In this document: piece by piece, positions 56,541 to 64,000 of the stretch | Layout of the letters: every line of letters begins with the position of its first letter | How positions within the stretch are numbered: the stretch's first letter is position 1 | The notes under the pieces: model-generated | The model's database searches: none | Told to the model about the DNA's origin: nothing | What the model saw: the letters and a program-made list of their open reading frames with translations, nothing else | NCBI GenBank assembly: GCA_008973525.1 | Contig: WACJ01000363.1 | Location: 62,001-126,000, forward strand | Source of the DNA: Stenopsyche tienmushanensis | Lineage: Eukaryota > Arthropoda > Insecta > Trichoptera > Stenopsychidae | DNA length: 64,000 bases | Direction: 5' to 3' | Made by a program: the position numbers and the translations under genes

Positions 56541-58472
56541 CCAATATATATATTCCAATAATTATATTTGTGTCCTGTAACAAGACTTTCAAGTATATTA
56601 TTGTTGGGATTGAAATGGCTGGAAAGGATTTAACAATAGATGATATTGAATATTAACCGCATTAATCCCGAAGGCACAAATTTGTGCATTAAATCACTTA
56701 CACACATATTTATATAAATGTTGAATACAGATTTGACCAATATTATATTTAACTCAATTATTATGCAACTGCACGCCAAGACTTGGAATTGGAAAGCTAT
56801 TGGAAAATTAAAGTCTATTTGATCGTTTAAGGGGGTTTTTAAAAATCAAATGCATATTCCATGGCATACGTCATTGTCAGTCGGACACCAAGAACATTTA
56901 GGTACACTGGATTTTGAATAGATTGTCAGTCGTAAAATTTCTATTTGATAGATTTAATGGAAATAAAGCACACTATTACTACTACTTGGGTTATAACCAC
57001 TTGGACTTTATTGGCTATTCGATAAGCCTCTTATAGCTTTCGGTCAATCAGTTTCGACAATTTACAATTCAAGCACACGCGACATGTTCATTGCCATTGC
57101 CTCAATCGAAATAATTCATTAGCATCGTATATGAATTCATTTATCATGGCTTTTAATCGCTGAATTGTCCGGTACTTAATGTCGTTTTAATATTGCAATT
57201 AGAAGTAATTTTAATTCGAAGACGAAAAAAATCTTATAAAATCGCCAGATCAAGTGTTACCGTGTTAGATAAATTCAAAATTATTTTATTAATGATGCTT
57301 TTCAGAAGAGCCGTTCAGTCAGGTGTGAATATATATAATATATCAGCCATCACCCGCACCGACTATCCATTCCGCGTTTTTATCATGTATAATTTAAGAT
57401 TATGCATTGAACCAACATAATTTTATTTTAATCGCTTAAATTTAAATCAACCATCAATGCGTTGTTAAGACCAGTCTTTATTGCAATGTTCGCGTTCAGA
57501 CAAACTTGTTCTTATCCAAAAATAAAACGATTTCCAATCAAGAATCGAAACTGGTTGAGTTGATTGATTTTTGTTGAACGAGCACGAAAATTAATTTCGA
57601 ACAAATGATTGACAGGCGAAATATTTATAAAACAATCCGGTTGATTCGTTGCCCCTTAAAAATGGCGCGCCCGTGCGTTTTTCACCCACCTTCAATCAAC
57701 TCGCATACTGCACTTTAAATATGCAAATGCACATTTTACGACGAACGTCATTGATGACTGTACGGTCTTAATTTGTTTATTTTTGCATTAGGCTAATTAA
57801 TAGCATAATTTGTTAGTTGGGCCGAGCTCATTCATAAAAAACGTCAACAGGTCATTAAAAGTATCAACATTATTATATTCATACGGTTCGATGCATAAAT
57901 GATTATAAATTGGCAACTTAAGCAAACAATTTATGCAAAACAGACAACGGGATGCAATTTTTTTTTCAGCCATTTAAAAAAAGCATTTCCTTCCATTTGC
58001 AATAATATCTGTCGGGATAACTCGGCATTCCGGATATAAATATTTCATCTAGATTCTGATGCAAATATGCAATTTTGCACTGAAAAATTCTGAATTTTTA
58101 AAGTAAACATGTTTAGGCATGAGCTCATCAGATTTTTTTTCCACGCATGTAATGGTTTCATGCAAATAGAAATATTTGATGCATAATTTGAATTCTTTCT
58201 AAATTGTAAGCAGCATCCGACAAATTCAATGGATTTAATACATCATGAACATTAAACTGTCAAATGCATCCGATAGATAATATATCATAATATTAATACA
58301 TTGATAAAAATGGGCTAAACATGAATATTTGTTCCATATATGTATGAGATAAACACAATCGTTTTGAATATTTTTTTATTGCCAATTTTTTTAAATTTAG
58401 AATCAGTGGTCTAGTTCTAATTCAATTGAAAAATTGATGCATATATTGTTCATCTGAAGCAAATGGTTTTGA
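56541..58472. other. Gene-free AT-rich DNA
   Basis: No recognised gene. Scattered ATGCAAAT octamers occur (for example near 57721, 58062 and 58161). The 75-codon frame at 57193-57420 has no known motif. A short GC-richer stretch lies near 57655-57700 (GCGCGCCCGTGCG). Confidence 0.35.
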
Positions 58473-58590
58473 ATGTCACGAAAAGTGAAACGCGCATGCG
58501 CCGTGTTGCATCTATTGTGTGCGTAGATTGCCTATTTTATTATATATTACACAAACACAGCTAAATACTTTAGCTGATATTTTTTGTTTA
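58473..58590 (+). repeat. Interspersed repeat shared with 26.0 kb
   Basis: GTCACGAAAAGTGAAAC, CCTATTTTATTATATATTAC, ACAAACACAGCTAAAT and TTTAGCTGATATTTTTTGTT match 26019-26125 in order. The class is unknown. Confidence 0.65.
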
Positions 58591-59059
58591 ACAAGTGGAA
58601 AAAAGTAATGCATAAATCAATAAATCTCATGCATTTTTCATAAGAGTAATTGGAACCTTTGCACTCGAGAGGTGACTCTCACTCACCATATGTTAGTCCA
58701 TAACTATGAACTGGACTGCATGTTCTGCACTAGTTTGAACTTGACAGTCGTGGCAGAAAGACTAATAAGTTTTTGATCCATATAAGAATTGAACAGAAGT
58801 TAGGAAGAATTGCAAAGTATGCCCTCAAAGAAACAAAGCGGACAAAATTGTATTGATTTTAAGTTAGGGGTAAGAAATTAACCAAAAGTTCTGCGAAACG
58901 TTTCGAGGCACTGGTTTGCTGCACGAAAAAGAGCGAGTACAAAAGGCTAAATCTAGGATCCGCGGAAGTTTAAGAACCTTTGATCTAGGAAGTAAGGTTT
59001 GAAAGGCTCCTGAGGCAGTAGGATTTAATTTTGTTTCAAAGTTGGCCTGTCGTGTAGGA

Positions 59060-59510
59060 GGGATCTTAACGGTCAGTTTGTTTGGTATCGCGTGTTTGTC
59101 GTCCATTTTGTTCAGTCACAGTAAATTCTTCCAGCGGAGAAATCGTCGCGCGCTCTCGCCATCTCCCGTCCGTGTGAGATCCATGCGGTCATCCGTTTTT
59201 TGGCTTTGCAGAACAATATGAAATGGGTTAGGTTGTTCAAAGAAGTGATAGACCATCAGTGACTTCTGATGAATTTGTGCAAAAAATTGAAGAACAAGTG
59301 CAAAATGACTGCCATGGGACGCTTAAATATCTTCATGAAGAATTTCCTGACATTTTTATAAGTCTTCTTGATCTTATTGTGTTGGAAAAATTTTATTATA
59401 AGAAGTTGTGTTCAATATAGATGTCCAGAATACTCAAAAAAAATTCAAAAATATGCAAGCATTTTTGAACATACATAAATATTTTAACCCTACTTTCTGG
59501 ATATCTCATA
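59060..59510 (+). pseudogene. Mariner family C with both helix-turn-helix parts, copy C5
   Basis: The 5' leader GGATCTTAACGGTCAGTTTG and CCATTTTGTTCAGTCACAGT (59061-59120) precede a truncated first helix-turn-helix (KWVRLF after a deletion), then a good stretch reading RPSVTSDEFVQKIEEQVQND, CHGTLKYLHEEFPDIFISLL and DLIVLEKFYYKKLCS: the second helix-turn-helix of this mariner group. The catalytic domain is deleted and the 3' end follows at once (ACATACATAAATATTTTAAC, CCTACTTTCTGGATATC). This is the only family C copy here that keeps the second DNA-binding motif, which helps define the lineage. Confidence 0.75.
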
Positions 59511-61073
59511 TATTTCAGATTCGGAATGATAATTCAAAATACTCGTTTATTTAAATAATTGAGATTAAAAAAAATAAGTTTTTATATGTTAAATAATTGA
59601 CATTAACACTTTACGGTCCGGAGTCGCGTTTTCGCGTGACAGTAGAAATGAGGACGCAGCTTTATATTATAATGCAAAAATGCGGCTTCGGAAATTTGGA
59701 CATTTCATATTGCAGTTTTAGGTTATTTAAATACTTTAATAGTATTCATGTCGCATTTTCTCCGGTAATATTATTTATATTTAAAAATACAAAGAGGAAA
59801 TAAGTCCTTAATAAGATGACGCATTCAAAATTTATATTTTCTCCTCTATTATTAAAAAGAGAGTACACCCTTAAAAGATTCCGAACTCAAAGGACTTTTC
59901 TTCCGCACTACAAATTTTAATGCTGCTAAAAGTTCCATAAACTTCCAGTCTTCATTGTTGCTTGCCTTCATTAGGATATTTACAACGCTTTTCATCTGAC
60001 GCTATTTTCATTTTATATTTAAATTTGTATTTCGGAATCTTATTCATGTCGATTCTCAAAATGCATCGTTAAAATATTCCGAGTCTTTATTTTTGGAGGA
60101 TTTTCATTTGAATCATCAACGCGCGAGGTTGGGTTCAAGGGAGGTTTTTGGTCGTTAATTCGTCATCTCTCGCGATTTTCCTCCATTGATGATGCGCTTG
60201 TTTTTTGTGTTCATAAACAGCAGACATCAATCAAGATTATATGTTTGAAATGGGCTCGAAATGTGGTTTTTAGTCGTTGGAAATGTGCATATTTCCAAAA
60301 ATATTATACAAATTATGCGTCAAAAGTCAATGTATCGTCGACGTCTCTGTCGGCGCGGCCGATGGCACGAAGCATCGTCGTTTCCGTTCAACCCGTTCTA
60401 ATATTGTCGAGTCTTCTGCTTCAGGTTCGTTCACCAAAGAGACGATGAACTGTCCCAAAGAGTCTGTGGTTGAAACTCACTTGTGCACATGAAGCATAAT
60501 TGGAATTACGGTTGAATAACTTTGAATAAATGCCATATTATCAACGCGCCGACTGCCGCCATTGTGATGATCTCTTTGGGATTATGCAAATGTATTATTA
60601 AACTTAATTTTTACATTCGTAATACAATTTTGTCGTGCAGCCATAACGAAAAAAAACGGCCTCTGAATAATACTGAAAATTTTCAATAAAGGCAAAGATT
60701 GCGAAAGGGAAAAAAGTGAGCGTGATATCATCTATCAATTTTCCAATCTTTGGCGAACATCGCATATTTCAATATTGGCGTGTCTGAATTGCTTCAGATG
60801 TTCAGATTAGGTACCGAATTGGCACCTATCTGTAATCTGTAATTACATGTCAACGACCATTTATTTGAAATTCCATTTACATTTTTAAAAAATATTCCAA
60901 TTTAAAAGCAACACGCTTTTCTCAATCAAATTTAATCTATGAGAATATCAAAAATGGCGATAAAATGGCTTTGAATACAAATTTATCATGCATTATTCTC
61001 TATAAGAGCTTATTATAAAAGATCATCCAAATGTGTCGCCTAGACATTTTTTGTAATATATTCTCGTGTTGTT
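59511..61073. other. Gene-free DNA
   Basis: No confident gene. 60110-60490 is less AT-rich with two overlapping plus-strand frames (60245-60448, 60277-60492). The second reads VSVGAADGTKHRRFRSTRSN and ESSASGSFTKETMNCPKE, a non-repetitive, plausible exon-like composition, but I do not recognise it. Confidence 0.3.
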
Positions 61074-61356
61074 TGTAACACGCTGTTAATCTGAGCAAAT
61101 TGAATTCGTCAGATTAACAACAAAACTTTCCGCCTCTCTTTAGGCGCAATGTGTTTTTTTAACAGCACCGTATTTTGTGGTGCTGCAGGGACATTGCGTC
61201 TGGAGTATGGTTAGCCTTGGCTGCGGGAGAACGTCCTTCCCACAGCCAGAACTATCTCTATCGTTTTGAATATAGAGTTATTAGAGTTATTAGTTATTAG
61301 AGAAAAAAGCCTTTCTGTTCGACGCCCATCTCTCCCCATCCATCCGTTTGGTTACA
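61074..61356 (+). repeat. LTR-like element, copy 2
   Basis: The ends form a short inverted repeat, TGTAAC at 61074 and GTTACA at 61351-61356, as in LTRs. The interior matches copy 1 at 1303-1647. After it, CGAAAGAAGAACGAAC and a GC-rich stretch with TCTGGGGACTCGGTGTCCCC (about 61430-61449, a hairpin) look like leader sequence. A frame at 61419-61682 follows but has no gag motif. Element class uncertain (Gypsy or BEL type). Confidence 0.55.
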
Positions 61357-62032
61357 CCACGGCCCGAAAGAAGAACGAACCCGCGCGCTAGTGAGGCTAT
61401 CCCGGAGAGCATGCGGGAGTGGAGAACCGTCTGGGGACTCGGTGTCCCCGCTCCGACGCTTCAAAAAAAAAAACAATATTTTTGTTAATCCCTAAAAGAG
61501 TAATATCGGAGGGCCTGCGATCATCCTTTACTTATTCAGAAAGAGCACTCTTATACATTGAGCTCGGAGATAGACAGAGACAGAGAGATAACGTAGCACA
61601 GCTCGGGAGACAGAGACGGAGAGCTTCCCCGCATACATCGCACGATTGTATAGATCGTTATCCCAAATTTATCAACCATTAATGATTTCGATTTCAAGTA
61701 TGTTATTTGTTTATGCAAAGAAATAACTGAATATTTTGTGCTATCGTTAGTGTTTATTTGTTTGTTGCTGCTTGTTGAATGAGTCTTTGTCCAATTATCA
61801 TTTCGTTCTAAAGCAGGTGTTGTTTATGAAAAGAAATTAAGTGGCTTATATGCTATCAACAGTGTTTATTTACAATTGACTCTGCCTAGAATTGAGTATT
61901 GTCTTTCGCTGATAGGAACTGACAGAAAGTAATCGGTGTAAAGCGATTATGGCATCAACGACTTCATCGATTTTAAATTTTCTCACTCCTCAAAAGGTTA
62001 ATACGTCTGTTATAAAGCGATATAGTATCAAT
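61357..62032. other. LTR leader remnant followed by gene-free DNA
   Basis: 61357-61640 probably continues the LTR element (shared motif with copy 1 only for the first ~20 bases). The frame at 61419-61682 (87 codons) has Arg-rich, low-complexity content (ELGDRQRQRDNVAQLGRQRR). The remainder has no recognised feature. Confidence 0.35.
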
Positions 62033-62520
62033 TAGGGCATACCACATGAACGTTCGGAATTTGTAGATGAGAATTAAAATGCCATAACTTTTCCAAAACA
62101 TTTTAATTTATCCATATCAACATAATATCTATAAACGTTAAAAAACTTTTTGCAATGTGAAAATAAATTATTTGTGCCGTTTTTATGAAATCCGAATTTT
62201 AGAATCAATAAACTTTTCGAACCCTTGAATTGCGGCGTCCTGATTTTGGAACTTTTTTTGTTTAAAAAGTACTCCAAGCAACGAAAAGGGTGAAACTCTG
62301 TTGCGATATGATTAATAGAGTGGATGTGGCAAATTTTTGTAATTTTATAATAATGTATTGTGTCCTAATTTATCTATTATTTACCTTTCTTATCTATTTA
62401 TGAATCGATAAAAATCAAAATACGTCCCTCTAAAAGCTCTGTAGATATTTCTGATACCTCTGCTCTAAGAGCTTTTGCTATATTGTGTCCGAATTTGAAT
62501 TCCGAATCTTCATATGGTAC
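62033..62520 (-). mobile_element. MITE with 28-bp inverted ends, possible mariner derivative (family F)
   Basis: The left end TTAGGGCATACCACATGAAC followed by GTTCGGAATTTG is the inverse of the right end, TGAATTCCGAATCTTCATAT then GGTACTA. The same terminal motif appears at 14170-14201 and 21296-21322. On the minus strand a 67-codon frame (62074-62277) contains GTNNLFSHCKKFFNVYRYYV, which faintly resembles the C-terminal GI-KL--RW-K-V---G-Y tail of mariner transposases. That resemblance is weak, so the mariner assignment is tentative. Confidence 0.45.
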
Positions 62521-63770
62521 TATTTTTATAAAAATATTTTGGTCAAAAAAATTAAATATCATTCTTATTTATATAAAAAAAACATCATTTTTATTATAAT
62601 GAATACGCATATTAACATTCGGAAAATCGATTCGATTCGAATCAATAAAACTTACGGTCATAAAATTCAATTTCGAGCGATCTTTTTAAAATTTATGTCG
62701 AGTTGTTTTCATCGAAAGATTAGTGTGTTTTTATAATATCACATAAAATTTAATAACCAATTTAGAAATTCTGTTAGATCATTTGACGGCTTAAAGCAAT
62801 AAAATGGTATGGAATTAAATTTACATAGTGTACGATTACTTATGTATGTAAATGGATCAACGGTGGGAATTTTCGACACATTGATACACACTCGGCCTTC
62901 GTATAATATGTTGAAATGATTCCATATGAACATCCTGAATTTTAAAAACAAGTGTTATATGAAGCTTGAAGTTGTCGATTTTCATCGCTGTTAGACTTTA
63001 AAGTTTTGGGATTTTTCAACGTGTAAAAGCTCTATAATAAGCGGGAATCTACTTTTAAAGTGTAAATCTTTATATACTCGTAACATACTTCAGATTGTAA
63101 AACAGAATTCCTTCTCAGAATTTAAAACTGTCTAAGGAAAATCGCTCTTTAAAATTTTAAAAGTATCTTCTGCTAGGAAAATTTGGGAAATTACATCTTT
63201 ATATGACAGCCAATTGATTCTTCTTAGACCTCTTAGAATTTTTTTTCTATGATAGATCAAATATAATAATTTTTTTGTTGTTCATATTGCCTACTTTCGT
63301 ATATTTTCACAGTATTTTATGAGATCATTGAGGCTGATGTTGTTAAAATAAATATATGATATTTGGTTTAAATTTTGCAAACATCAAACGAAGTTCCTTT
63401 TTTCGAAAATATTCCAATGGTTTTTCTGTTTGCTAAAGCCTGATATAAGATATAAAGTAGGGAAAGGTTTCATTACATTGAATATAATTTTTCCCATATT
63501 CAAATATAACAGAGGGAATTTTTTTCATAGGTCTTCATATCCCTCACTATCAAAATTACGTTAGATTTCTTCATCATATCCTATTTCTAACAATTTTTCT
63601 TGAAAAGTTTGATCAATCTCTTCAACAATTGCGATAAAGGACTTTTTATCCAGTTATGCATCTTCAAGTTTTTAATATCTTCAAATCGTGTTTCCATATC
63701 CAATTTAAGTTCGTTAAGGTGGCTACTGAAATTATTTTACTTAAGCATCGTATTAATTATTGGTTTTCTT
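62521..63770. other. Gene-free AT-rich DNA
   Basis: No recognised gene. ATTCAAATATAACAGAGGGA at 63497 resembles a decayed family D terminus. Short frames at 62485-62736 and 62739-62951 carry no known motif. Confidence 0.35.
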
Positions 63771-63771
63771 T

Positions 63772-64000
63772 TTTGAAGAGACTTGTCACTAGAGATGAAA
63801 ATTGGATACTCTATGAGAATATCCAACGTAAACGGTCTTGGAACAAGGGTACAAAAGCTTTAACTGTAACTAAGCCTGGCCTACATCCAAAAAAAGTTTT
63901 GCTGTGCATTTGGTGGGACTGGAAAGGGGGAGTTTATTATAAGCTACTTCAGCAAGGTGAAACGATCAATTCAACAAAATATTGTTTCCAACTAGAGAAT
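63772..64000 (+). pseudogene. Mariner family A transposase, 5'-truncated, running off the window, copy A4
   Basis: From 63772 translation reads FLKRLVTRDENWILYENIQR, then KRSWNKGTKALTVTKPGLHP, KKVLLCIWWDWKGGVYYKLL and QQGETINSTKYCFQLEN up to the last base. The first catalytic Asp is kept, but the flanking residues differ (RDENW instead of GDESW). The helix-turn-helix region and 5' ITR are absent upstream. Whether the second and third Asp survive cannot be told because the window ends. Frame intact over 76 codons. Confidence 0.88.

Noticed and set aside
58864..59106. 80-codon minus-strand frame starting MDDKHAIPNKLTVK
   Set aside because: Antisense of the family C mariner leader; a similar antisense frame (MADKHAEPNKLTVM) appears at 10133 for the same reason.
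1..64000. A coordinated novel gene system such as a defence island or biosynthetic cluster
   Set aside because: No co-oriented set of intact genes exists; all recognisable coding stretches are transposon pieces.

Overview
This window is AT-rich nuclear DNA of an arthropod, most probably an insect. That is inferred from the several decayed mariner families, the R1-clade-like and Jockey-clade-like non-LTR retrotransposon pieces, and a transposon-borne ORF of a type widespread in arthropods. I found no convincing host protein-coding gene, no intact tRNA or rRNA gene, no CRISPR array and no bacterial-type operon. Nearly every recognisable protein-like stretch is a piece of a transposable element. 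The rest looks like intergenic or intronic DNA, with a few GC-richer single-copy islands that could be conserved regulatory elements or unrecognised exons.

Layout: 1-9.5 kb holds an LTR-like copy (1.3 kb), two mariner copies of family A (3.5-4.95 kb), a long-TIR mariner derivative (family D, 7.7 kb) and a 121-bp repeat array (7.85-8.1 kb). 9.5-22.2 kb holds several family C mariner remnants, a D copy split by the 121-bp units (11.6-12.4 kb) and a frameshifted R1-like fragment on the minus strand (14.7-15.6 kb). 24-26 kb holds a ~247-bp tandem repeat and the youngest-looking element, a 5'-truncated R1-like retrotransposon with an open 284-codon frame, a poly-A tail and an 11-bp target-site duplication. 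27-34.4 kb holds a DDE-transposase scrap, D copies, a GC-rich 421-bp insertion with a 6-bp target duplication, a tRNA-Ser-derived SINE and an ATGCAAAT octamer cluster. 36.7-46.2 kb holds another D copy, 121-bp units, a degenerate arthropod repetitive-element ORF, a Jockey-like RT pseudogene, a TTAA-flanked MITE and two more mariners. 48-54.9 kb holds D copies, a second SINE, a mariner B MITE and a mariner A copy. 55-64 kb is mostly unrecognised sequence with a duplicated AT-rich repeat, a family C mariner, a second LTR, a 490-bp MITE and a family A mariner running off the right edge.

Functionally this is a graveyard of class II elements, mostly internally deleted mariners with the catalytic centre removed but the termini kept. 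The most interesting structure is family D. It is a mariner derivative with unusually long terminal inverted repeats (~170-190 bp). Four copies share the same internal deletion junction, which suggests one non-autonomous founder that spread in trans, and two of its copies carry the 121-bp tandem units at the same place in the TIR. No previously undescribed multi-gene system is visible.
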